Shown here piece by piece: positions 50,947 to 58,609 of a stretch of 62,219 nucleotides of DNA. The translations under genes and the position numbers were made by a program. The notes below the pieces were generated by a model. The model was not told the DNA's origin and ran no database searches. It was given only the letters and a program-made list of their open reading frames with translations. Numbering within the stretch: position 1 is the first letter of the stretch; each line of letters starts with the position of its first letter. The stretch comes from Bacillota bacterium (GTDB lineage Bacteria > Bacillota > Clostridia > Acetivibrionales > DTU013), in the NCBI GenBank assembly GCA_023411575.1, contig JAEYOP010000050.1:1-62219 (forward strand), written 5' to 3'.

Positions 50947-53900
50947 TTATTTCCCGACGCCGGCCTTCCACTTCTCGTAAGCCGTGCGGATAAATTCAAC
51001 CTGCTCCGGCGTGTAAGCGATATCCTGCAACCGGAGGCCCGCCTGGCCCGCTCCGAGTTGGTAAGCGTATATGGAGCCGTCGGATGGCCGGAAGGTGATG
51101 GCGATCTTCGGGGTGTCCCGGAGTTTTTCCAGGATTGCCAACAGGCTGGCGGTGGCCGTTTTCCAGTCCGCCTGCGGGAAAAAGGACCAGTTGCCGTATT
51201 CCAGCAGAACATCACCCTGCGTCATCCCGGCGGCGCTGGCCAGACTGAGGGAGAATATCTCGCCGATGTAAACGCAACGGCCGCTGTCGTTTGTTGTTGC
51301 CAGCTCGACGTTATTTGCATCGTAGTACGTCGGATTTACGCTATTTCCCTTTTCATCAAAAGAGGTGGTCCAGTGGGCATAACCTTCCGGGCCGATCATC
51401 AAGGACCCTCCGGCGTCGAAATAGGATTCTTCCACCTTGTGATTCCGATCGTCAAATTTCCTTATCCACCGGGCAAAGCCCTTCGAGCCGCTTACCACAG
51501 GACTGCCGTTTTCGTCGTAGATCGTTTCCTCCGTCTGGTTCCCCCGCTCGTCGTAGGCATATTCGGCAGCGGCGTAGCCGGCGCCGCACCGGACCGGATT
51601 GCCGGCCAGGCCGTAATAGGCGGTTTTGACGATTTGATCCCGTTCGTCGTAGGTGTTGACCGTCTTGGCATAGCCGTCGCGGTTTGCCGCCGGAGCGTCG
51701 TCCGTTCCGCGGCAGGTAGATTCCAGGACATTGCCGTGGCTGTCATACTCATAAATATAGCGGCACACGCCGGAGGCATCCAGCATCGGCTGCCCGTCCG
51801 CGCCGTAGAACCGCGTGCTTGTCCGGTTGCCGTATTCGTCGTATTGGCAGGCAACCTTCGCGTAGCCGTTGACGTTGAGCACCAGATGGTCCTTTTCGTC
51901 GAAATAGGCCTCTTCCAGCAGGTTGCCCCGCTCGTCGTATACCACGGTCCGCTTTGTGCTTCCGTAATTTCCGGCGGTGACGGGATTGCCCTTCGTGTCG
52001 AAGAAGCTTTCGCCGGTCTGGTTGCCTCGCGAGTCATACTCCATGACCCACTTGGCATAGCCCCCGCTGCAGGCCATGGGGCGGTCCTTCTCGTCGTAAT
52101 AGGTCACACAGGTGGCGTTGTACTGATCGTCATACTTCCATGCCACCCGGGAGTAGCTATTCTGGTAGACGTAGCGGTTTCCGTCCCCGTTGTAATAGGC
52201 CTTGTCGGAGAGATTGCCGAATTCGTCATACTGCTCCTTATAAGTCAGGTATGGCCGGTCCATCAGCTTGAAGTCCTTGCCCATGGAGTAGTAGGACGTT
52301 TCTACCGGGTTGCTCCGCTCATCGTAGCGGGCAGTCCATTTTGCGTAGCCTTCCGCGCAGATGGCGGGGTGATTTTTCGCGTCGTAATAGACAATTTCCG
52401 TCGTGTTTCCCCGCTCGTCGTACTGAGCGGTCCATCTGGCATAGCTGTCCTTCGAGGTGGCGGGCTCGCCTTTGGTCCCCAGGTACTCCGTCTCGATTTG
52501 GTTCCCGTGCTGATCGTACTTGCGGCGGACCGTCGCGTAGCCCTCCCTGCCGATTACCGGCTGGCCGTCCGTGCCGAGATACGCCGTTTCCTCCACATTT
52601 CCGTTGGCGTCATAAGTTGTGGCGATCTTGGCGTAATTGCCGTCGTAAAAGATCGGCTGGCCGTCCGTGCCAAAAAACTCCTCCAGAACGAGGTTATTCC
52701 GGTCATCATACCGGCCGGCCCATTTTGCGATGCCTTCCTTGGTCGAAGCAAGCCGTCCGTCCGGGCCGTAGAAGGATTTGCCGATCAGATTGTTCCGGCT
52801 GTCGTAGGCCAGATCCATTGCGGCATAGCCGTCTTTTGTTACGGTGGGTCTCCCTTCCGTATCATAATACTCATACCGGATGATATTGCCGGAGGAGTCG
52901 AATGCCTGAACGCACCTGGCATATCCGTCCGTCGCCATGGACAGCTTTCCGTCCAGACCGTGGCAGTTATATTCTGTAATGTTGCCCCTGGCATCGTACG
53001 TGATCTCGTAACCGCTGTACCCGCCTTTTATAAAGGAGGGCTTGCCGTCGATCCCGTAAATCTCGGCTTTTACGACCCTGCCGTTCTCATCGTAGGTTTG
53101 CTCCTGGCTGGCGATGCCATCGGTGTTTAAAACCGGTTTTCCGTCCCCGTCGAAATAGGAGATCCGGGTTATGTTGCCCTTTTCGTCGTAAACGCCCCTC
53201 GCGGCTGCATAGCCGCTTTTGCCGACGACGGGCCGCCCCTTTTGATCCAGATAGCTTTCCAGAATGGTGTTGCCGTGCCGGTCCGCTTCCATGACGACCG
53301 TCGCATAGCCATCGCCGCACAGGACAGGCTGGTTCTTCGCGTCCACGTATTCCACGCGGGTAATCTCCCCAAGCTCCCCGTAAGAGTAGCGGATTCCGGC
53401 AATGTTCTGCCGGGTGGAATAAAGCTGGCCGTTCTGGTCCAGGTATGTGACGGCCCGAATCCGTCCCAGGCTGTCGAGCTCATAGTCCATGCCGGCGACG
53501 CCGTCGGCGTCCAGGGCGAAATCCCTGCTGCTGCGCATGAACATGATCCGGGTGACGCGGCCCTTTGCATCGTAGGACAGGGCGTGGCGGGTAATATCAC
53601 TTTTGGCGGAGGCCTGCTTCCGCATGTCGAACATGCCGGTTCCGATCCCGGTAGCCTGGGCGGTCAGGGTAATCAGGGTATCATCGTCCTTGCTCTGCTG
53701 GAAATCCACGGCCGACAGGTTCTCCGTGTAGGCCTGGTGGATCAGCACCCTTCCGTTCTGGTCCAGGTATTCGCAGCTGGCCAGCCTGCCGTTGTCCCGG
53801 TAGTAATAGCGGGCGATCATCGGCCGGTCCAACTGCCAGGAAGAGAGGTGGGGGACGGGCGTTCCGACGGAGTTGACATATTGCAGCTCCTGGACCTTAC

Positions 53901-54663
53901 CGCCCTTGGTGGTGATCCGGTAGCAGGAGCTTCGGGCGCTCACTTCCCCCGAGCCCAGGGGAAAAATCCCCGAGGGGACGCCGTATTGCAAAACGTAATC
54001 GTAGTAATAGCGGGAGCTTGGAACCGTGTAATACCAGGTGTAGCCGGCGCCGATAACGGTAACGGCCGCCAGCAGCAGCCCGAGAAGGCCATACAGGGTG
54101 CGCTTTTTCCTTTGGCGGCGCGCATCCCGGTCCTTCAGCATGTCGAACTTGATGTTCAGCAGACCGGCAACCACGCGGAGGAAGGCGTCCTGCTTCCCCA
54201 ATTCGCCGACGCTCACGCCCAGGAGCTCCTCGGGGGCCTCGCTGATCGCCGGCGGGAAGCATTCCCGCCCGGGCTTCTTCGAGTGGGGCTCCCCGTCCAC
54301 GATGAAGGGGATCACCGCGCCATATCCGTTATTACCGGCAAAGTGGCGGATTTCCTTGCTTACGTACTCGGAGCGGCAGGCATTGGGAGAGCAGATCACA
54401 ATCAGGTATTTCGCGCTTTCCAGCTCCTTCTGGAGGGCGCCCATGACTGTGCCGGTGGTCAGATCGGTCTTATCCCGGAACACGGGACGGATTTTGCGGG
54501 GCAGGCTCTGCTGCTCCGCCAGGAGGGCAGCGGGGAGACGGTAGTTTTCCAGCTTGTTCTGCAGCCACCGGGCCCATTTTTCATCCTGGCGGCTGTAGCT
54601 GATAAAGGCGTAATAGTCGTAACGTCCTTCGATTTTCTGCTCTTCCGGCTTAGTAGTTACCAT
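50947..54663 (-). CDS. TIR - TM - YD-type repeat - PDZ membrane protein
   Basis: The 1238-residue protein begins with a TIR domain (about 14-170; YYAFISYSRQDEKWARWL, and CSPNACRSEYVSKEI with Glu104 at the position of the NADase glutamate). A basic stretch RRQRKKR and a single transmembrane helix (about 189-212) follow, placing TIR in the cytoplasm. Outside come about 23 tandem repeats of 32 residues (about 386-1121), consensus DGYAxxxxxYDxxGNxxExxYxDxxGxP, related to RHS/YD repeats. A PDZ-like domain (about 1125-1220, SLASAAGMTQGDVLLEYG) ends the protein. GAGGG precedes the start. I know of no characterised protein with this order; a surface sensor or anti-phage receptor is speculation. Confidence 0.85.
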   Translation of the reverse strand: MVTTKPEEQKIEGRYDYYAFISYSRQDEKWARWLQNKLENYRLPAALLAEQQSLPRKIRPVFRDKTDLTTGTVMGALQKELESAKYLIVICSPNACRSEYVSKEIRHFAGNNGYGAVIPFIVDGEPHSKKPGRECFPPAISEAPEELLGVSVGELGKQDAFLRVVAGLLNIKFDMLKDRDARRQRKKRTLYGLLGLLLAAVTVIGAGYTWYYTVPSSRYYYDYVLQYGVPSGIFPLGSGEVSARSSCYRITTKGGKVQELQYVNSVGTPVPHLSSWQLDRPMIARYYYRDNGRLASCEYLDQNGRVLIHQAYTENLSAVDFQQSKDDDTLITLTAQATGIGTGMFDMRKQASAKSDITRHALSYDAKGRVTRIMFMRSSRDFALDADGVAGMDYELDSLGRIRAVTYLDQNGQLYSTRQNIAGIRYSYGELGEITRVEYVDAKNQPVLCGDGYATVVMEADRHGNTILESYLDQKGRPVVGKSGYAAARGVYDEKGNITRISYFDGDGKPVLNTDGIASQEQTYDENGRVVKAEIYGIDGKPSFIKGGYSGYEITYDARGNITEYNCHGLDGKLSMATDGYARCVQAFDSSGNIIRYEYYDTEGRPTVTKDGYAAMDLAYDSRNNLIGKSFYGPDGRLASTKEGIAKWAGRYDDRNNLVLEEFFGTDGQPIFYDGNYAKIATTYDANGNVEETAYLGTDGQPVIGREGYATVRRKYDQHGNQIETEYLGTKGEPATSKDSYARWTAQYDERGNTTEIVYYDAKNHPAICAEGYAKWTARYDERSNPVETSYYSMGKDFKLMDRPYLTYKEQYDEFGNLSDKAYYNGDGNRYVYQNSYSRVAWKYDDQYNATCVTYYDEKDRPMACSGGYAKWVMEYDSRGNQTGESFFDTKGNPVTAGNYGSTKRTVVYDERGNLLEEAYFDEKDHLVLNVNGYAKVACQYDEYGNRTSTRFYGADGQPMLDASGVCRYIYEYDSHGNVLESTCRGTDDAPAANRDGYAKTVNTYDERDQIVKTAYYGLAGNPVRCGAGYAAAEYAYDERGNQTEETIYDENGSPVVSGSKGFARWIRKFDDRNHKVEESYFDAGGSLMIGPEGYAHWTTSFDEKGNSVNPTYYDANNVELATTNDSGRCVYIGEIFSLSLASAAGMTQGDVLLEYGNWSFFPQADWKTATASLLAILEKLRDTPKIAITFRPSDGSIYAYQLGAGQAGLRLQDIAYTPEQVEFIRTAYEKWKAGVGK
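51295..53508 (-). repeat. About 23 tandem 96-bp coding repeats in the TIR gene
   Basis: Each 96-base unit encodes 32 residues with invariant or near-invariant YD, GN, Y and G-x-P positions. Units are in frame and of very constant length; one or two differ by a single residue. Two more diverged units lie upstream (residues about 281-309 and 356-385). Unit sequences differ enough that they are old rather than freshly duplicated. Confidence 0.85.
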
Positions 54664-54755
54664 AAGCTGCCCTCACAAATTTAAAATTTTTACGCACAGG
54701 AAGTTCGCAAAAAGTTCACAGATTATCCCTATTTTGCTCACATCTTCTTATTAAA

Positions 54756-54783
54756 ATAATATCATAAACTTTTTTATAAGCAA
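54756..54783 (-). promoter_or_regulatory. Candidate promoter of the TIR gene
   Basis: On the minus strand TTGCTT (54778-54783), 16 bases, then TATTAT (54756-54761), about 92 bases before the start codon. Confidence 0.4.
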
Positions 54784-54805
54784 CCTCCTTTTACTTCTGC
54801 TGAAC

Positions 54806-54831
54806 GCTCCGGGAAACCGGAGCTTTATTTT
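54806..54831 (+). terminator. Terminator hairpin oriented on the plus strand
   Basis: GCTCCGG, loop GAAA, CCGGAGC, then TTTATTTT. The T-tract is on the plus strand although both flanking genes are on the minus strand. For the minus-strand histidine kinase transcript only the stem remains. Confidence 0.65.
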
Positions 54832-54887
54832 GTCTAACCCGGCATAGTGTCACCTTGCCGCGAAACCGAGGGGACTTGACGCTCCCT

Positions 54888-56273
54888 CTAAGCCAGCGGC
54901 AGCTCCACCGAAAAGGTCGTCTTTTCGTTTACAACGCTTTTCACGGAAATTTTTCCGCCATGCTGGTCCACGATCGCCTTGGCGATTGCAAGGCCGAGGC
55001 CGTAGCCGTCGGATCGGCGGGCCCTGGATTTGTCCGTCCGGTAGAACCGGTCGAAGATGTTGGGGAGATGCTCCTCCGGGATTCCGGCGCCGGTGTTGGA
55101 CACCGTCAGCACAGCGTCGTTGTTTCGCTTCCGGAGATGGATGTCGATGGAGCCGTTGGCGTTGGAATACTTCACGGCGTTGTCCAGGAGAATCATGGCC
55201 ACTTCGCTGATTTGCTCGCTGCTCCCGTTGATGCTCAAATCCGGCTCCATATCGTAGTTCAGGGAGAGTTGATGCTCAAAGATGACGCCTTCCATTGTCA
55301 GTATTGCATTTTCCACCGCATTGCTCAGATTGAACTTTGAAAACACGGCCCTGGAATCGGAATAATCCAGCCGGGTCAGGTACAGCAGGTCATTGGTCAG
55401 CTTTGTCATCCGCAGGGATTCGTTTTTGATATACTGGACCCATTTTGCCTGGCTGTTGATGGTGTCCTCTCCGAAGGACAGCAGGACATCGGCGTTGGTA
55501 TTGATGACGGCAAGAGGCGTCTTCAGTTCATGGGATGCGTCCGCAATAAACTGCTTCTGTTTGTCAAAGGCCTCCCTGACCGGCCGGATGTAGCGGTTGG
55601 AGAAGAACCGGCTGATGAAGTAGAGGATTACAAGCATCCCCAGGAAGGAAAACAGGAAAGTGTAAGTCAAGGTGTTCAGTATGCCCTGCTGGGAGGTAAT
55701 GTCCAGGAAGGAAATGCGGTAGCCTCCGTTATTCGAGCTTACAATATACGCCCAGTTGTTTCCGTCCAGCTTGAAGGAACCCGTGTCCCTGCCCTGGGAA
55801 GAGACGATGCTTACGGCGCTTTCGTAAAAGTCGCTGTCCATGTCGAATACCGACTGGTATTTGCTGATATTCCATTGGGAATCGGTCAGAATGAAAAAGG
55901 ATACGGACCGGTCGGGAACAAAGCCCGGATCTGCCGGCACATTCTTTCCCGGGCCCATGTCCGGCGCGCCGCCATCCGACGCGCTGCCGCCCGCAGGACC
56001 GCTGTCTGACATGCCCCCGCTCGCCGTTCCGCCGCCCGCCTGCTGGCTGTCGGAGGTTCGGCCATCCGCCTGCCTCCCTTTTTCCGGCTTCTGCTGGTCC
56101 GGCTTTCCCCCCGGCTTCCGGCTGAATTCCTCCAGCCTGTGCAGATCCATATTGATGTTCTGATGAACATTGCTGTACATAATAAGATAAATCGCCGCAA
56201 AGGCGCCCAGCATCATAATGGAAAGGGTGACCAGATTCAAAACCAGAAACCGGTTGCGCAGTTTGTTGAACAT
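54888..56273 (-). CDS. Membrane sensor histidine kinase (HisKA type)
   Basis: The 461-residue kinase has a first membrane helix (FLVLNLVTLSIMMLGAFAAIYLIMY), an extracytoplasmic sensor containing a long Gly/Ser/Pro/Ala-rich stretch (about 55-110) and a second helix (TFLFSFLGMLVILYFISRFF). The H-box is FIADASHELKTPL; the N-box is LLDNAVKYSN and the G-box GYGLGLAIAK. The low-complexity stretch in the sensor is unusual. The start overlaps the regulator stop (TGATG). With the regulator it probably controls the divergent VTC operon. Confidence 0.93.
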   Translation of the reverse strand: MFNKLRNRFLVLNLVTLSIMMLGAFAAIYLIMYSNVHQNINMDLHRLEEFSRKPGGKPDQQKPEKGRQADGRTSDSQQAGGGTASGGMSDSGPAGGSASDGGAPDMGPGKNVPADPGFVPDRSVSFFILTDSQWNISKYQSVFDMDSDFYESAVSIVSSQGRDTGSFKLDGNNWAYIVSSNNGGYRISFLDITSQQGILNTLTYTFLFSFLGMLVILYFISRFFSNRYIRPVREAFDKQKQFIADASHELKTPLAVINTNADVLLSFGEDTINSQAKWVQYIKNESLRMTKLTNDLLYLTRLDYSDSRAVFSKFNLSNAVENAILTMEGVIFEHQLSLNYDMEPDLSINGSSEQISEVAMILLDNAVKYSNANGSIDIHLRKRNNDAVLTVSNTGAGIPEEHLPNIFDRFYRTDKSRARRSDGYGLGLAIAKAIVDQHGGKISVKSVVNEKTTFSVELPLA

Positions 56274-56950
56274 CAGGCCTTCACCTCCAAAGTATAACCG
56301 ATGCCGCGTACGGTACCGATGCCCACAGATGAATTGAGAAAACCGAGCTTCTTTCTCAGGAAGGAGACATATACCTCCACATTGTTGTGCTCCGCGTCGG
56401 ATTCATAGCCCCAGAGCTTTTCAATGATCTGCTCCTTTGACGTAACGGCGTTTTTCCGGGTGATCAGGAGCTCCAGCAGTTCGCTTTCCTTCAGGATGAG
56501 CTTGATTTCCTTCGCGCTGCAGGCCAGCTTTAGGGTCGCCGTGTTCAGCTCAATGTCTCCGAATTTCAGCGTGCTGTCCTGGACCACCTCTCCCTTGCGC
56601 CTGGACGCGGCGCGGATTCGCGCGAGGAGCTCCTCCGTGTTGAAGGGCTTTGCCAGGTAATCGTCCGCGCCGCTGTCCAGCCCGGTGACCTTGTCCGAAA
56701 TTTCGCCTCTTGCGGTCAGCAGGATCACCGGCGTTGCCAGCCCTTCGCCGCGCAGCTTCCTTAATATGCTGATGCCGTCCATTCCGGGAAGCATGATGTC
56801 CAGCAGAATCAGGTCGTAGATGCCGCTCAGGGCGTTGTCCAGCCCGCTGATGCCGTCGTTCGCCGTATCCACGGTATAATTGTTTTTCCTTAATATTTGT
56901 GTAAGGGCTTCCGCCAGATGGATTTCATCTTCTACCACCAATATCCTCAT
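56273..56950 (-). CDS. OmpR-type response regulator
   Basis: The 225-residue protein has a receiver domain (VVEDEIHLAE, phospho-Asp in LILLDIMLPGMDG, Lys in LAKPFNTEELLARI) and a C-terminal winged helix (LTVSKEQ-like ITRKNAVTSKEQIIEKLWGYESDAEHNNVEVYVSFLRKKLG). Start 56950 follows GGGAGGC at 8 bases; a 10-codon extension is unlikely. Tandem 11-bp repeats upstream on both sides of the intergenic region are its probable binding sites. Confidence 0.93.
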   Translation of the reverse strand: MRILVVEDEIHLAEALTQILRKNNYTVDTANDGISGLDNALSGIYDLILLDIMLPGMDGISILRKLRGEGLATPVILLTARGEISDKVTGLDSGADDYLAKPFNTEELLARIRAASRRKGEVVQDSTLKFGDIELNTATLKLACSAKEIKLILKESELLELLITRKNAVTSKEQIIEKLWGYESDAEHNNVEVYVSFLRKKLGFLNSSVGIGTVRGIGYTLEVKA

Positions 56951-57007
56951 ATAATAAAGCCTCCCGCCTGTTTCCGCCACAAATCCGTCTCTGTCATTAT
57001 ATCAATC

Positions 57008-57041
57008 ATTATATCATGCAAAAGCTTTAATGAAGCTTAAA
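57008..57041 (-). promoter_or_regulatory. Promoter and 11-bp repeats for the two-component operon
   Basis: On the minus strand the adjacent boxes TTTAAGCTTCA (57031-57041) and TTAAAGCTTTT (57020-57030) are followed after 6 bases by TATAAT (57008-57013). An 11-base period is the usual spacing of OmpR/PhoB-type regulator sites. Confidence 0.6.
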
Positions 57042-57089
57042 TCCTTTTTCCCGAACCCCTCATGAAAATTCTAGAAAAACCTTTTTTCT

Positions 57090-57122
57090 TTTAAGTTCCG
57101 TTTAAGGTTCGGCAGGTAGAAT
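57090..57122 (+). promoter_or_regulatory. Promoter and 11-bp repeats for the VTC operon
   Basis: TTTAAGTTCCG (57090-57100) and TTTAAGGTTCG (57101-57111) match at 9 of 11 positions and are followed after 5 bases by TAGAAT (57117-57122). This mirrors the minus-strand set at 57008-57041. Confidence 0.62.
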
Positions 57123-57156
57123 GAAACCATGGACGAAACGGAAAGGGGCAGGCCGC

Positions 57157-57945
57157 ATGGCAATTGAGGTGTTCAACCGGTATGAAAACAAATATCTGAT
57201 GAATGAGGAGCAATACGGGGCAATCCGCGAGAGACTGCTTGATTATATGGAATTGGACGAATACAACAAAAAGCACGAGTTCTACACGATCAGCAACATC
57301 TATTTCGATACGGCCGACAATGCGCTGATCCGAACCTCCCTCGCAAAGCCGAAGTACAAGGAAAAGCTCCGGTTAAGGGCGTACGGGGCGCCGAAGGAGG
57401 ACTCCAAGGCATACCTGGAAATCAAAAAGAAGTGCTGCGGGCTGGTGAATAAGAGAAGGACCACCCTGAAGCTCAACGAAGCGTACGAGTTCGTCCGGAC
57501 GGGCGTCAAGCCGGCGCTCAAGGAATACATGAACAAGCAGGTGCTCAACGAGATCGAGTACATTTTACAGCTTTACGACCTGGAACCCAGGCTTTACCTG
57601 GCCTACGACAGGAATGCCATGTTCTGCAGGGACAACCGGGGGCTGAGGATCACCTTCGACACCAATATAAGGACGAGACGGTATGACCTCAGGCTGGAAA
57701 GCGGCGACTACGGCGAACCGCTTCTGGAAAAGGGCCGGTGGCTTATGGAGGTCAAGGCGGAAAACAGTATGCCGGTCTGGCTGACCAGGCTTTTGTCCGA
57801 AAACAAGGTATACAGCACAAGCTTTTCGAAGTACGGCGCCGAGTATAAAAACCTGTTGCGGAGCAGCAGAATGATGAAGGAGGAAAATACAACATGCTTG
57901 AATCCCTATTCAATGCCGCAGCGGCTGATTCTACAATATCAATAA
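57157..57945 (+). CDS. VTC-domain (polyphosphate polymerase-like) protein
   Basis: The 262-residue protein matches the VTC domain (RYENKYLMNEEQY; FYTISNIYFDTADN; KYKEKLRLRAYG; YLEIKKKCCGLVNKRRT; LMEVKAENSMP). The lysines and arginines lining the tunnel in yeast Vtc4 are largely represented. It may make polyphosphate from ATP, or bind another phosphate chain. The start at 57157 follows AAAGGGG; an upstream ATG at 57121 is less likely. The 3' end overlaps the DUF4956 gene by 52 bases, so the two work together. Confidence 0.9.
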   Translation: MAIEVFNRYENKYLMNEEQYGAIRERLLDYMELDEYNKKHEFYTISNIYFDTADNALIRTSLAKPKYKEKLRLRAYGAPKEDSKAYLEIKKKCCGLVNKRRTTLKLNEAYEFVRTGVKPALKEYMNKQVLNEIEYILQLYDLEPRLYLAYDRNAMFCRDNRGLRITFDTNIRTRRYDLRLESGDYGEPLLEKGRWLMEVKAENSMPVWLTRLLSENKVYSTSFSKYGAEYKNLLRSSRMMKEENTTCLNPYSMPQRLILQYQ

Positions 57946-58577
57946 CAACCGCGCTTTTAACGATCCTGGTTTCTTTTCTGCTGGGCGGCTTTATCAGCCT
58001 CACGTACATGAAAACCAGCAAGAACAATTATTCTCAGAATTTCGCACTGACCCTGGTGCTGATCCCCTCGGTGGTCGCCATTATCATTCTCCTCATCGGC
58101 AGCAATATTGCAAGGGCCTTCAGCCTTGCGGGGGCCTTTTCCATCATCAAGTTCCGGAGCGCCCCCGGCGACCCGAAGGATATCGCGTACGTGCTCTTTA
58201 CAATGGCTGCGGGACTTTCCTGCGGCGCGGGCTATTACGGATACGCCGTGCTGTTCACCGTTCTGCTGTGCCTGCTGATGATCGCCCTGAGCGTTTTGAA
58301 CTTCGGCGCGAGAAAATCCGCCCAGAAGCAGCTCAAGATCACCATCCCGGAGGATCTGGACTATGAAGGCGCATTTGACGAAGTACTGAACAAATATACC
58401 CTCCGCCACGAGTTGAAAAAGGTCAAAACGACGGATATGGGCAGCCTGTACGAATTGGTCTATATCGTCACCACGGACAACCGGACCAGCCAGAAGGAAT
58501 TCATGGATGCCATCCGGTGCCGGAATGGAAATCTGAACATAACCCTGTCCATGTGTGCGGACGGACCGGAGTTTTAG
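57894..58577 (+). CDS. DUF4956 membrane protein
   Basis: The 227-residue protein has three to four N-terminal membrane helices (ALLTILVSFLLGGFISLTYM; LVLIPSVVAIIILLIG; AGYYGYAVLFTVLLCLLMIALSVL) with the loop FSLAGAFSIIKFRSAPGDPKDIAYV typical of DUF4956. A cytoplasmic C-terminal domain of about 90 residues follows. It is regularly encoded beside VTC-domain proteins and may form the membrane channel or anchor. GGAGGAAAATACAAC precedes the start, inside the VTC gene. Confidence 0.9.
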   Translation: MLESLFNAAAADSTISITTALLTILVSFLLGGFISLTYMKTSKNNYSQNFALTLVLIPSVVAIIILLIGSNIARAFSLAGAFSIIKFRSAPGDPKDIAYVLFTMAAGLSCGAGYYGYAVLFTVLLCLLMIALSVLNFGARKSAQKQLKITIPEDLDYEGAFDEVLNKYTLRHELKKVKTTDMGSLYELVYIVTTDNRTSQKEFMDAIRCRNGNLNITLSMCADGPEF

Positions 58578-58609
58578 AATCAACCGACGAATCAAAGGAG
58601 AGGAAAACA

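Noticed and set aside
50842..53130. A 762-codon plus-strand frame opposite the TIR gene
   Set aside because: It is an antisense shadow of the repeat-coding gene, with no ribosome site and hydrophobic repetitive content dictated by the other strand.
51295..53508. 96-bp repeats as a possible CRISPR or satellite array
   Set aside because: They are in-frame coding repeats with degenerate sequence; no fixed repeat plus unique spacers is present.
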